Program-made: the position numbers and the translations under genes | DNA from: Actinomadura coerulea | GTDB taxonomy: Bacteria > Actinomycetota > Actinomycetes > Streptosporangiales > Streptosporangiaceae | Direction: 5' to 3' | Assembly (NCBI RefSeq): GCF_014208105.1 | Contig: NZ_JACHMQ010000001.1 | Span: 2,728,001-2,792,000 of the forward strand | Length of the DNA: 64,000 bases | In this document: piece by piece, positions 26,450 through 35,137 of the stretch | Position numbering within the stretch: position 1 is the first letter of the stretch | How the letters are laid out: each line of letters starts with the position of its first letter | The notes under the pieces: generated by a model | Told to the model about the DNA's origin: nothing | Database searches by the model: none | The model's input: only the letters and a program-made list of their open reading frames with translations

Positions 26450-26825
26450 ATCACGGTCACCATCCTGCCGCGCACCCAGCCCGCCGTGACCGCGTGCCGC
26501 GAGGCACTGGACCAGTTCCAGGGTCCGCGAAGGCATGTGCTTCTGGCCCCAGCAGGACTTCCAGGGCCAGATCTTCGTCCGCCCACGCCCCTCGGGCACC
26601 GACACCTGCGGCAACATCAACCCCGCCAAGTCGGCGGTCAACCTCACCCGCGAGACCCGGCTGCTGTACGCCTTCGCCCGCTGCGACCTGTCCAACTTCA
26701 TCACCCAGGTCGAGCCGAACGAGGCCCGCTCCCAGATCGGCCTCGACACCACCGCCCAAAACCACCTCCCCCTCCCCGCGCCGGCCCAGGGGCTACGCGC
26801 CCGCGCGGGGCCCGGGGCGCGGTAG
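26450..26825 (+). pseudogene. Peptidase-inhibitor I36-like protein, frameshifted
   Basis: Frame one reads TVTILPRTQPAVTACREALD and QFQGPR. Around 26528 it shifts to EGMCFWPQQDFQGQIF, then DTCGNINPAKSAVN and LLYAFARCDLSNFI. The xCFWxxxDFxG pattern is typical of I36-family beta/gamma-crystallin-like secreted inhibitors. The signal peptide is not found in frame, so the gene appears broken. Confidence 0.6.
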
Positions 26826-27137
26826 GAGCGCACGTCTTTGCCGTGCCCCGGGGCCACCGTCCGTCCAGCGGCCTTCCACGCGCCAGCCAGCCCACAGCGC
26901 GGCGGCCCAATGACCACCGTCTACGACAATCCGCCAGCGGAGCCGGGCGGCCTGGCCGGCCCATGTCTCAGATGAGCGCGCCGCGCCATCTCACCGATGA
27001 TCGTTGGTTGGACAGGGGTGGCGTGACTGGGAAGTGACCGGGCTGATAGCGCAGAGGGGGAGCGTGGGCATGTCAGGCGGATACCGCCTCACACGGGAAT
27101 GTCCACGAACCGGAATCCCCCGTCAAGGAGAACGACC

Positions 27138-27524
27138 ATGAACGCACCTACGCGTCTCGGCATAGGGGCGCTCGCCGTAGCAACCAGCTGCACGCTGGGG
27201 ACCGCTGCGCCTCAGACCGCGCAGGCCGCTCCGGCCAGCCCCACCTTGGCGTCCGCCGTAGGGCAAGCCTCCCCGGTCGGCATTTTCTATCCGCGGGCGC
27301 GGGCCCACTACTCCGTGCCGCTGTACGCCGAACGTCGACTCGACAGTCAAGTGGTCGGCGGCATCGTCGCGGGCTATGACTACGAGGTACGTCCGGGATG
27401 GGAGAAAGGCGCGGCCTTCCCCGACGGGTACTGCGGCACGTCCGGGACTGTCAACGACCATTGGCGCCCGCTCCCCCTACCAGGTGGCAGGACCGGTTGG
27501 ACCTCGACCATGTGCATCTGGTGA
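27138..27524 (+). CDS. Small secreted SH3-like protein
   Basis: The ATG at 27138 follows AAGGAG at seven bases. The 128-residue product has a signal peptide (LGIGALAVATSCTLGTAAPQ, cut near AQA-AP). The mature part has VPLYAERRLDSQVVGGIVAG and a WTSTMCIW end, the arrangement of bacterial SH3-like domains that often bind cell wall. Two cysteines (GYCGT and MCIW) may pair. The function is unknown. Confidence 0.82.
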   Translation: MNAPTRLGIGALAVATSCTLGTAAPQTAQAAPASPTLASAVGQASPVGIFYPRARAHYSVPLYAERRLDSQVVGGIVAGYDYEVRPGWEKGAAFPDGYCGTSGTVNDHWRPLPLPGGRTGWTSTMCIW

Positions 27525-27709
27525 CCTCTACCGCCGCGGCGTCCGGCCCGTCCGGGCCGGGCGTGCGGCCTGGGGACCGGTCCCGACCCGGACGTCCGCG
27601 CGCCGCTAGTTGTCCTGGGTCATGAGGTTGGTGTCATGGCCGGCTCGCCTATCAGCAAGTCACTCCAAGACCGCATCAGAGCCTGCCCCGCCAGCCGGGA
27701 GTCGTCATC

Positions 27710-27850
27710 ATGTTCATGGAGATCATGCGAGCTCATCTTCTGACGTGCGGGACGGACGGGCCGGCCCGGTACCAGATGGTCGGCCTCCTGCTCTGCGCCC
27801 TCACCCCCTGCCGCGAGCTCCTCGCGAGCTACCTGCCGCCCGTGTCCTGA
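27710..27850 (+). CDS. Possible 46-residue protein or gene remnant
   Basis: The frame MFMEIMRAHLLTCGTDGPAR, YQMVGLLLCALTPCRELLAS, YLPPVS is coherent and unlike spurious frames, but it has no ribosome-binding site. It ends 16 bp before the IclR gene. It could be the tail of a lost gene. Confidence 0.3.
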   Translation: MFMEIMRAHLLTCGTDGPARYQMVGLLLCALTPCRELLASYLPPVS

Positions 27851-27866
27851 CTACGATGATGCGGCA

Positions 27867-28709
27867 GTGCCAGCGCGCAGAAAGCGAGTCCGAGTGCCGC
27901 CGCGTGACCAGACGACGCCCCGCCGGGACGGCGGCGCGGCCCGTCCAAAGGGCGCCTACCGCGTCGAGGCGCTCGCGAAGGGGCTGCGCATCCTCGGGCT
28001 GTTCTCCGAGCAGCGTCCCGCGATGAAGCTGACCGACATCGTCGGCGAGACGGGCCTGCCGATGCCGACCGCGTTCCGGATGGCGGCCACGCTCGCCGCC
28101 GAGGGGTTCCTCGAACAGCTGCCGGACGGCGCGTACCGGCCCGCGCCGAAGGTGCTCACGCTCGGCTTCTCCGCGCTGCGAAGCCTCGACCTCGTGCAGC
28201 TCGCCGAGGGGCCGCTGCGCCGGCTCGCCGGGGCGACGGGGCAGACGACGAATCTCGGCGTGCTGTCCGGCGACCACGTGCTGTACCTGGTCAGGCTGCA
28301 CAACAACGACCTGGTGACGGCGAACATCCAGGTGGGGTCGCGGCTCCCGGCCGTCCGCACGTCCATGGGGAAGCTGCTGCTCGCGTTCCTGGACGACGCG
28401 CCGGAGCGCGTGCTGACCGGCGAGTCGTTCGCCGGGACGGGGGGCCCGAACGCCCTGGCCTCCCCGGCCGAGCTGCGTCCCGCGCTGGCCGAGATCCGCG
28501 AGCGCGGCTGGGCCCTGCAGGACGAGGAGCTAGCCTACGGGCTGCGGTCGGTGGCGGGGCCCGTCCGGGACGCGTCCGGCGTGGTGGTCGCCGCGGTGAA
28601 CGTCGCGGTGCCCGCCACCGAGTTCTCGACGGCGCGGCTGCTGGAGGAGATCTGGCCGCTGGTCGAGCGGACCTGCGCCGAGATCACGATGCTCCTCGGC
28701 GGCCGCTGA
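27867..28709 (+). CDS. IclR family transcriptional regulator 1 of the catabolic island
   Basis: The 280-residue product has an Arg-rich N-terminal tail of about 30 residues, then the IclR winged helix (ALAKGLRILGLFSEQRPAMK; DIVGETGLPMPTAFRMAATL) and the effector domain (TSMGKLLLAFLD, YGLRSVAGPVRDASGVVVAA, VNVAVPA). It starts at GTG 27867; a GTG at 27894 would remove part of the tail. It is clearly paralogous to the IclR at 37679, sharing GLPMPTAFR/GIPMPTAFR, KVLTLG and NADLVTANVHVGS-like text. IclR proteins sense aromatic or small organic acids. It faces the convergent amidohydrolase gene. Confidence 0.92.
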   Translation: MPARRKRVRVPPRDQTTPRRDGGAARPKGAYRVEALAKGLRILGLFSEQRPAMKLTDIVGETGLPMPTAFRMAATLAAEGFLEQLPDGAYRPAPKVLTLGFSALRSLDLVQLAEGPLRRLAGATGQTTNLGVLSGDHVLYLVRLHNNDLVTANIQVGSRLPAVRTSMGKLLLAFLDDAPERVLTGESFAGTGGPNALASPAELRPALAEIRERGWALQDEELAYGLRSVAGPVRDASGVVVAAVNVAVPATEFSTARLLEEIWPLVERTCAEITMLLGGR

Positions 28710-28716
28710 CCCTCCC

Positions 28717-29967
28717 TCAGCCCTCGTCCGCGAGCTTGTGGAAGCGACCGGACTGCATGATCACGTTGAGGTTGGACGAGTCCTGGAGGAGGGCGACGTC
28801 GCGCGCCGGGTCGCCCTGGACGACCAGCAGGTCGGCCAGGTAGCCGGGGGCAAGGACGCCGAGCTCGTCCGCCATGCCCATGACCTCGCCGCCCCACTTC
28901 GTCGCGGCGACGAGCGCCTCGGCCGGGGTGTAGCCGAACAGGTCGACGAAGAGCTGCAGGTCGCGGGCGTTGCGGCCGATGGGGTTCTGCGGGAAGCCGT
29001 AGTCGCCGCCGGGCAGGACGCGGATGCCGCGCCGCCGCATCTCCGGGTAGAGCGCGGTCTGCGCCTCCAACTGCGCGACCGACCCCATGCGCTCGGCCAT
29101 GGCTCGGTCGATCCCGAACTCCCCGGCCTCGTGGACGTTCGCCCACATGATCCCGACGGCCGGGGCGGCGAACAGCTCGTCCCTGTGCTCTTCGAGCAGG
29201 TCGAGGGCCTCCTCGTCGGCGTACGAGCAGTGGTACACCGACCGGAACCCGTTGCGGACCGCCAGCTTGATCGACTCGGGGTTCTGCGCGTGGCAATTCA
29301 GCCATACGTCCGCCTCCCGGGCGGCGGCGCCCGCCGCCGCGGCCTGCTCGGCGGTGTACTGGGTCTGCATCGAGCCGCCGGGGACGAAGACGTCGTCGTT
29401 GCTGAGCAGCAGCTTCACCGAGTCGAACCCGAGCGCGGCCTGCTCGGCGATGAAGCGGGCGACGCCGGTCGGGGTGGTGTTCTCGGCGCCGTGCCGGACG
29501 GGGTTGTTGTCGCGCTCGAAGCTGGCGGCGCGCAGCCGCGGGCCGGGCGTCTCGCCGGCGGCGATCCGGTCGCGGAGCTGGACCTCGACGTTGCCCGGCG
29601 TCAGCGAGCCCGCCGAGTAGGCGCTGGTGAAGCCCGCGTCGAGGAGGATCCGGGCGTTGCGCTCGGCGAGCGCCAGGTGCTCGTCCGCCGTCGGCGGGCG
29701 GCCGAAGAACGACACGTCGACCGGCGGGTTGAAGCCGGGTTCGAGGTGGCCGACGGCCGACGGGAACGTCAGGTGCGCGTGCCCCTCGATCAGGCCCGGC
29801 ATGACGGTGGCGCCGGCGCAGTCCACGATGGTGGCGCCCTCCGGCGCGGGGGCGCGGCCCGGACGGACGGCGGCGATCCGGTCGCCGCGCACGACGACCT
29901 CGCCGGGGAACGGCTCCCGGCCGGTCCCGTCGAACACCGATCCGCCGGTGAAGACGATCTCGCCCAT
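28717..29967 (-). CDS. Amidohydrolase family enzyme (imidazolonepropionase-like)
   Basis: The ATG at 29967 follows AGGAG by seven bases. The 416-residue product has the amidohydrolase pattern: VMPGLIEGHAHL (metal-binding HAH, 63-65), SVKLLLSND, WLNCHAQNPES, VYHCSYAD, GGDYGFPQNP and a final LAPGYLADLLVVQGDP. These provide the histidines and aspartate for one or two metal ions. It should hydrolyse a cyclic amide, imine or related C-N bond in the cytoplasm; the exact substrate cannot be read. It is convergent with the IclR gene, and an operator-like palindrome lies just upstream. Confidence 0.92.
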   Translation of the reverse strand: MGEIVFTGGSVFDGTGREPFPGEVVVRGDRIAAVRPGRAPAPEGATIVDCAGATVMPGLIEGHAHLTFPSAVGHLEPGFNPPVDVSFFGRPPTADEHLALAERNARILLDAGFTSAYSAGSLTPGNVEVQLRDRIAAGETPGPRLRAASFERDNNPVRHGAENTTPTGVARFIAEQAALGFDSVKLLLSNDDVFVPGGSMQTQYTAEQAAAAGAAAREADVWLNCHAQNPESIKLAVRNGFRSVYHCSYADEEALDLLEEHRDELFAAPAVGIMWANVHEAGEFGIDRAMAERMGSVAQLEAQTALYPEMRRRGIRVLPGGDYGFPQNPIGRNARDLQLFVDLFGYTPAEALVAATKWGGEVMGMADELGVLAPGYLADLLVVQGDPARDVALLQDSSNLNVIMQSGRFHKLADEG

Positions 29968-29983
29968 CGCGGAGCTCCTCAAT

Positions 29984-29998
29984 TTTCAGTGAATGAAA
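29984..29998. promoter_or_regulatory. Operator-like palindrome upstream of amidohydrolase gene
   Basis: TTTCA-GTGAA-TGAAA has perfect 5-bp arms. With the following CAACTTTTCCAA it resembles the element at 37593 over about 30 bp, suggesting binding by the same IclR-type regulator. Confidence 0.65.
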
Positions 29999-30036
29999 GC
30001 AACTTTTCCAAAGTGGTAGTCAGAACGTAATCCAGG

Positions 30037-30816
30037 TCACATCAGAGCGCCACGGGCGAAGTCCAGCGACGCCGCGAACACGGCGGCGACGTCCGGCACG
30101 CCCCGCCAGACGTGGTCAGCGCCCTCGACCCGCCGCAACTCCACCGGGACGCCCGCCGCGTCCAGCGCCGCCGCCATCCGCTCGCTCTGCGCCATCGGCA
30201 CGAACCGGTCCGCCGTCCCGTGCCAGAGCTGGAACGGCGGCGCACCGGCATGGACGTGCGCGATCGGGCTGGCCTCGGCTGCGAGGTCCGGGACGTCGCC
30301 GACCGGCGCGCCGAGCAGCCGCGACTCCCGCGACCCCGGGTCGTCCGGATCCGGCATCGCGGCCAGGTCGTACACGCCGTACCAGCCGACCACGGTCCCG
30401 ATCCCCGGACCGGTGAGCGCGGCGAGCGCGGCCAGGTGCGCCCCGGCCGACTCGCCCCACGCCACGATCCGGGACCCGTCGAACCCGTGCTCACCGCCGT
30501 GGCCGCCCAGCCACGCGACCGCGGCCCGCACGTCGTGGAGCTGGGCCGGATACCGCGCCTCGCCCGACAGCCGGTAGTCCACGGACGCGACGGCGAACCC
30601 GGCCTCGGCGATCCGCTCGAACGGCGACGGCCGCCAGCCCGCGAACTCGTGCCCGAAGTCGCGCCGCGTCCCGCGCCGCCAGCCGCCGCCGTGCACGAAC
30701 AGCACGACCGGCGACGCCACGCCCGGCGACGCGGACGGCAGGTACAGGTCGAGGAGCAGCGGCCGGAACCCGGCCTCGGCGGCGTACTCGACGCCCTCCA
30801 CGACCCGCACGCTCAC
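30037..30816 (-). CDS. Alpha/beta hydrolase (HSL/BD-FAE-like esterase)
   Basis: The GTG at 30816 overlaps the stop of the upstream FAH-family gene (GTGA). The 259-residue product has the oxyanion sequence HGGGW (42-46), the nucleophile GESAG (Ser123), and GTADRFVPM and ADHVW for the Asp and His of the triad. This arrangement belongs to hormone-sensitive-lipase/kynurenine-formamidase-like esterases. It probably cleaves an ester, lactone or N-acyl bond in the island's pathway. It is the last gene of a three-gene coupled unit. Confidence 0.9.
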   Translation of the reverse strand: MSVRVVEGVEYAAEAGFRPLLLDLYLPSASPGVASPVVLFVHGGGWRRGTRRDFGHEFAGWRPSPFERIAEAGFAVASVDYRLSGEARYPAQLHDVRAAVAWLGGHGGEHGFDGSRIVAWGESAGAHLAALAALTGPGIGTVVGWYGVYDLAAMPDPDDPGSRESRLLGAPVGDVPDLAAEASPIAHVHAGAPPFQLWHGTADRFVPMAQSERMAAALDAAGVPVELRRVEGADHVWRGVPDVAAVFAASLDFARGALM

Positions 30817-31679
30817 GGCGCGCCGCCCGCGGCGACGAACCGCTGCGTGATGCTCCCGACCCCCTCCAGCTCGCTGACCAGGACCTCGCCCGGCCGGACG
30901 AACCGCTTCGGGGTGCGCGCGTTTCCGACGCCCGGCGGCGTCCCGGTGAAGACCAGGTCGCCGGGGAACAGCCGGCAGACCCGCGACAGCCGGACGACCA
31001 GCTCCGGCACGTCGTAGATCATCGCCGAGGTGCGCGCGCTCTGCACCGTCTCGCCCGCCAGGCTGCACGAGATCGCCAGGTCGGAGGGGTCGCCGAACGC
31101 GTCGGGGGTGACCAGCCACGGCCCCGTCGGTCCGAAGTTCGCATGCGACTTGGCCAGGCTGAACTGCGGTTTCGCGCCCGCGAGCTGCGCGGTCCGCTCG
31201 GACAGGTCCTGGCCGAGGGTGATCCCGGCGACGTGGTCCCAGGCGTCCTCGCGCCGCACCCGGTAGGCGTCCCGGGAGATCGCGACGACCGCCTCGACCT
31301 CCCAGTCGACAGTCTCGGACGGCAGCTCGACGTCGCTGACCGGCCCGGCGAGGCAGCTCGGGAACTTCGTGAACGTCACGGGCGCCGACTCCGGTGGGTA
31401 TCCGGCTTCGGCGGCGTGCTCGGCGTAGTTGATCCCGATCGCGAACACCTGCGACGGGCGCGGGACGGGCGGCCCGAGGTCCTCGACCGCGAACGGCGCG
31501 CCCTGCGCGGCGTCGAGGCCCGCGGCCCAGTCGCGGAACGCGTCCCACTCGGCGAAGACCTCCTGCGGGTCGGCGGCGAACCGGCCGCCGCTCGCCTCCG
31601 CGACGTCCACGGCCGTGTCGCCCCCAGCGGTGTCGCTCACGACCACGACGAGGCGGCCCTTGAGGTTGGCGGTCCTCAC
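30813..31679 (-). CDS. Fumarylacetoacetate hydrolase family protein 1
   Basis: The 288-residue product has the FAH fold: QVFAIGINYAEHAAEAGYPP, PVTFTKFPSCLAGP, then DWEVEAVVAISRDAYRV with acidic metal ligands, and a C-terminal GDLVFTGTPPGVGNARTP. Family members hydrolyse acylpyruvates or hydrate/decarboxylate 2-keto acids in aromatic catabolism. The GTG start overlaps the preceding stop and the stop overlaps the next start, so three genes form one translationally coupled set. Two FAH paralogues in a row suggest successive steps or different subunits. Confidence 0.92.
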   Translation of the reverse strand: MRTANLKGRLVVVVSDTAGGDTAVDVAEASGGRFAADPQEVFAEWDAFRDWAAGLDAAQGAPFAVEDLGPPVPRPSQVFAIGINYAEHAAEAGYPPESAPVTFTKFPSCLAGPVSDVELPSETVDWEVEAVVAISRDAYRVRREDAWDHVAGITLGQDLSERTAQLAGAKPQFSLAKSHANFGPTGPWLVTPDAFGDPSDLAISCSLAGETVQSARTSAMIYDVPELVVRLSRVCRLFPGDLVFTGTPPGVGNARTPKRFVRPGEVLVSELEGVGSITQRFVAAGGAP

Positions 31680-32545
31680 CAGTCGACCTTCTCCGGGGCG
31701 GGCTCGCCGTGGGCGTCCTGCCAGGACACCACGGGGTTGCGCAGCGTCCCGACGCCCTCGATCTCGGCCTCGACGACGTCTCCGGGACGCAGGTAGAAGT
31801 CGAACGGGTTCGGCTGGACGGCCGCGACGCCCGAGACGGTGCCGGTGGTGATGATGTCCCCGGCGCTGAAGATCTGCGGTGAGTGGTAGGCCACCAGGTG
31901 CGGGATCGACACCCGCATCTGCTTGGTGTGCCCGGTCTGCCGCACGTCGCCGTTCACCCGCAGCTCCATGGCGAGGTTCTGCATGTCCTCGATCTCGTCG
32001 GCGGTGACGATCCAGGGGCCGATCGGACAGAACGTGTCGATCGCCTTGCTGAAGGAGAACACGCCCGACTCCATCTCGCGGCGCTGGATGTCGCGCGCGG
32101 TGATGTCGTTGAAGACGGTGAACCCGGCGATGTGCTCCAGGGCCTCGTCCGGGCCGAAGAACTTGCCGGGCTTGCCGATGATGACGGCCAGCTCCAGCTC
32201 GTAGTCCAGCTCCTTGGTGAGGTGCTCGGGATAGACGATCGGGTCATCCGGGCCGATGATCGCGTCGACGTTCTGGAAGAACACGATTCCCTTGTGGACC
32301 GGGTGCGACCAGTTGACGGCCTGGAGCTCCTCGTGGTGGTCGGCGAAGTTGCCGGCGGTGTGGAAGAACTTCTTCGGCCGGATCGGCGCGCGCAGCCGCA
32401 CGTCCGCCAGCTTCAGCCGTTCGCCGGTCTCGCCGACCTTCCCGTCGCGCTCGAAGTACGCGCGGGTGGACGGGACGTCCAGCTCGATGACGTCGTCGCC
32501 GTCGAGCCGCCCGACCCGGCCCTCGTCGAAAGTGATCAGCTTCAT
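31676..32545 (-). CDS. Fumarylacetoacetate hydrolase family protein 2
   Basis: The 289-residue product reads MKLITFDEGRVGRL at the start, then FFHTAGNFADHHEELQAVNW, LDYELELAVIIGKPG (Glu/Asp metal ligands), GFTVFNDITARDIQRREMES and DIITTGTVSGVAAVQP. It is closest in style to 2-keto-4-pentenoate hydratase/2-oxohepta-3-ene-dioate hydratase-like members. The ATG at 32545 follows GGAG. It is the first gene of the coupled unit FAH2-FAH1-hydrolase, and a degenerate copy of the island operator lies 20-30 bp upstream. Confidence 0.92.
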   Translation of the reverse strand: MKLITFDEGRVGRLDGDDVIELDVPSTRAYFERDGKVGETGERLKLADVRLRAPIRPKKFFHTAGNFADHHEELQAVNWSHPVHKGIVFFQNVDAIIGPDDPIVYPEHLTKELDYELELAVIIGKPGKFFGPDEALEHIAGFTVFNDITARDIQRREMESGVFSFSKAIDTFCPIGPWIVTADEIEDMQNLAMELRVNGDVRQTGHTKQMRVSIPHLVAYHSPQIFSAGDIITTGTVSGVAAVQPNPFDFYLRPGDVVEAEIEGVGTLRNPVVSWQDAHGEPAPEKVDW

Positions 32546-32563
32546 GGGGCTCCGTTTTCCTTC

Positions 32564-32577
32564 TTCCAGTGAATCAG
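32564..32577. promoter_or_regulatory. Degenerate copy of the island operator upstream of FAH2
   Basis: TTCCAGTGAATCAG matches the element at 29984 at most positions (TTTCAGTGAATGAA). It sits between the ABC permease stop and the FAH2 start. Confidence 0.45.
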
Positions 32578-32581
32578 CAGG

Positions 32582-33400
32582 TCAGTGATGGTCCGGACGG
32601 CCGCGGGAGGCGCGCTTCTCCACCGCCGACAGCAGCGCGTTGACGGCGAACGCCCCGACGCAGACGACCAGCACCATGGCGTCCAGCGCGGCCGCGCCGT
32701 GGTTGGTGATCTGGGTGGAGATGAACGTGCCGACGCCGTCCACCGAGATCATCAGCTCCGCCAGCAGCACGCCGAGCAGCGACAGCGCCGCGCCGATCTT
32801 CAGCGCGCCGATGATGTCGGGCAGGCAGGCGGGCACCACCAGGAGCAGCAGCCGGCGCAGCCGCCCGGCGCCCATGGCGCGGCCGGAGTCGAGGACGACG
32901 GGCTCGACCGCCGCGCCCGCCGTCATCGTCATCAGGATCACCGGGACGATCCCGTGGATGACGCCGAACGCGATCTCCGAGCCGTCGCCGAGCCCGAGCC
33001 AGAGCACGAACAGCGGGTACAGCGGCGCCATCGGCAGCGCGTACAGCACGGACATGATGTCGCGGCCGCCGAGGTAGACGTGCTTGTTGAGGCGTCCGAG
33101 CAGCAGCCCGATCGCGGGCCCGGCCACGGCAGTGATCGCGAACGCGGCCAGGAACCGGTACGTGGTGTACCCGACGAGCGTGAGGGACCGGCCCTCCAGC
33201 ACCGCCGGCAGGCCGTCGGCGACGATCCGGCTGGGCGAGGTGAGGTAGTCGCCGCCCGCGCCCGACAGCCGGGTCAGCGCCTCCCACACCGCGACCAGCG
33301 CGGCCACGGTGCCCCAGCGGACGAGGTGGACCGCCGCCGCCTCCCGCGGCCGCGCCGTGCGCCGCGCGGCCGCGGGAGCGGCTCCGGTGATGGCCGTCAT
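32582..33400 (-). CDS. ABC transporter permease, NitT/TauT (SsuC) type, subunit 2
   Basis: The 272-residue protein has six hydrophobic segments and the binding-protein-dependent permease signature around SGRAMGAGRLRRLLLLVVPA and CLPDIIGALKIGAALSL. Family members import sulfonates, nitrate, cyanate, or pyrimidine/aromatic precursors. It begins 2 bp after the stop of the binding-protein gene. Together with the permease at 34379 it would form a heterodimeric channel, which is unusual since most SsuC-type systems use one permease gene. Confidence 0.92.
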   Translation of the reverse strand: MTAITGAAPAAARRTARPREAAAVHLVRWGTVAALVAVWEALTRLSGAGGDYLTSPSRIVADGLPAVLEGRSLTLVGYTTYRFLAAFAITAVAGPAIGLLLGRLNKHVYLGGRDIMSVLYALPMAPLYPLFVLWLGLGDGSEIAFGVIHGIVPVILMTMTAGAAVEPVVLDSGRAMGAGRLRRLLLLVVPACLPDIIGALKIGAALSLLGVLLAELMISVDGVGTFISTQITNHGAAALDAMVLVVCVGAFAVNALLSAVEKRASRGRPDHH

Positions 33401-33401
33401 G

Positions 33402-34382
33402 TCACTTCGCCGAGACGATCTGGGTGCTGAGGTAGGCGTCCTGCGCCGGCGACGACGTCGCGATGCCTAGCTTCGGCAGCGCCTTGGCGTACCCGGCCAT
33501 GCCCGCGGCGCTGATGCCGCCGTCGGGGGTGAAGCCGCCGATCAGCGCGTCGTAGGTCTGCTCGGCGATCGGCTTCGGCATGCTGAGCTTGGCGACGGCG
33601 AGGTCCACGGTCGGCTGCTTGTTGGCCTTCATCCAGGTCAGCGCCTTGGTGTAGGCCCCGGCGAGCTTCTGCAGGTTCGCCTTGTTGTCCGAGATCGTGG
33701 ACTTCTTGGCCATCAGCACCGCGAACTGCGAGTTCGGGCCGAGGACGTCCGACGCCTTCTGCGCGATCCTGCCCTCGTGCTTGGCCTGGAGCAGGAACCC
33801 GAAGTTCACCGGCAGGACGAAGCCGTCGACGTCGCCGCGCTTCATCGCCGACATCGTGGCGGCCGGGTCGCCGAGCGGGACCTCCTTGACCTTCTCGAAG
33901 TCCACGCCGGACGCTTCCGCGGTCGCGCGGGTGATGTAGTCGGTGAGCGAGCCGGCCTTGGAGATGCCGAGCTTCTTGCCCGCGATCCCGGAGAAGCCGG
34001 TGATGCCGGACTTCTCCGGGACGATCAGCGCCATCGGGCTCTGCCCCATCACGCCGAAGAACGCCTGGGTGTCGAGCTTCTTCGCGGCGCCCGACACCGC
34101 GTCCAGCCCGGTCGCGGCGCCGACGTCGACGGACCCGCCGGTCATCGCCTTGGTGAGGTCGGACCCGGCGCTGAAGTCGACGACCTTGACGTCCAGCCCG
34201 GCGTCCTTGAAGAAGCCCTGCTGGATGGCGACCCGCGCGGGCATCGCGTGCACGAAGTCCTGCGCCTGGACGAGTCCGAGCGTGATCGAGGTGGACGGAC
34301 CGGACGACCCGCCGCCACCGCACGCGGTGAGCGCGGCGGCGCACAGCGCCACGACCGCGGCGATCCTTGCGGTGACCTTCAT
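33402..34382 (-). CDS. Lipoprotein, NitT/TauT-type substrate-binding protein
   Basis: The ATG at 34382 overlaps the stop of the upstream permease (ATGA). A lipoprotein signal ends at LTAC (about residues 18-21), followed by a Gly/Ser linker. The 326-residue protein has the SsuA/THI5-like pattern: AIQQGFFKDAGLDVKVVDFS, DLTKAMTGGSVDVGAATGLD, IAGKKLGISKAGSLTDYI and GDPAATMSAMKRGDVDGFVL. It would capture a small organic solute at the outer face of the membrane for the island's importer. Confidence 0.92.
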   Translation of the reverse strand: MKVTARIAAVVALCAAALTACGGGGSSGPSTSITLGLVQAQDFVHAMPARVAIQQGFFKDAGLDVKVVDFSAGSDLTKAMTGGSVDVGAATGLDAVSGAAKKLDTQAFFGVMGQSPMALIVPEKSGITGFSGIAGKKLGISKAGSLTDYITRATAEASGVDFEKVKEVPLGDPAATMSAMKRGDVDGFVLPVNFGFLLQAKHEGRIAQKASDVLGPNSQFAVLMAKKSTISDNKANLQKLAGAYTKALTWMKANKQPTVDLAVAKLSMPKPIAEQTYDALIGGFTPDGGISAAGMAGYAKALPKLGIATSSPAQDAYLSTQIVSAK

Positions 34383-35137
34383 CGGGCAATGCCTTTCTGC
34401 AGGACGTGGGTGGTGAGCGAGAACAGGAGGTTGACGGCGACCGTGACCAGGCAGGCGATCACGATCCAGGCGAACAGGCCGGGGCTGTCGAGGCTCTGGC
34501 TGGCGGTACCGAGCTGGTAGCCGATCCCGGCGGCGCCCGCGATGAACTCGGACGCGATGACAGTGACGAGCGTCAGGCCGAGCGACACCCGCATCGCGGC
34601 GAGCACCGGCCCGAGCACCGCCGGCAGGACCACCCCGGCCAGCCACTGCGCGCGGATGGCGCCCATCGTCCGGGCGGCGGTGATCAGCCGGCCGTCGACG
34701 CCCGCGGTCGCGCGGGCCGCCGCGATCGCGATGGGAAAGAACGCGTACAGCAGCCCGAGCGCGATCTTGGAGTGCGAGCCGACCCCGAGCGTCGCCGCCA
34801 GCACCGGGTAGAGGATCACCAGCGGCAGCGCGTTCAGGCCGGTCAGGACGGGTTCGTAGGCGCGGCGCAGCAGCCGCGACGAGCCCACGAGCACCCCCGC
34901 CGGGAGCGCGATCGCCGTCGCGACCCCGAACGCGATCGCGGTCTCCTCCAGCGTGGTGCCGACCGGCTCCAGCAGCTTCGACGGCTCCGCGGCCAGGTCC
35001 GAGAGCGCCCGCCACACGTCGCCGATCGGCGGCAGCAGCAGCGGCGCGACCGCCCCGGTCCCGGCGAGCAGCGCCCACACCGCGAGGACGGCGGCGACCG
35101 TCCCGGCGTAGACCAGGGCGCGGCGCGGCGCGATCAC
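34379..35137 (-). CDS. ABC transporter permease, NitT/TauT (SsuC) type, subunit 1
   Basis: The GTG at 35137 overlaps the ATPase stop (GTGA). The 252-residue product has six membrane segments and the cytoplasmic loop TAARTMGAIRAQWLAGVVLP (EAA-like motif). It ends LFSLTTHVLQKGIAR. It is about 30% similar by eye to the other permease, supporting a heterodimer. Gene order ATPase-permease-binding protein-permease with four-base overlaps indicates one operon. Confidence 0.92.
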   Translation of the reverse strand: MIAPRRALVYAGTVAAVLAVWALLAGTGAVAPLLLPPIGDVWRALSDLAAEPSKLLEPVGTTLEETAIAFGVATAIALPAGVLVGSSRLLRRAYEPVLTGLNALPLVILYPVLAATLGVGSHSKIALGLLYAFFPIAIAAARATAGVDGRLITAARTMGAIRAQWLAGVVLPAVLGPVLAAMRVSLGLTLVTVIASEFIAGAAGIGYQLGTASQSLDSPGLFAWIVIACLVTVAVNLLFSLTTHVLQKGIAR

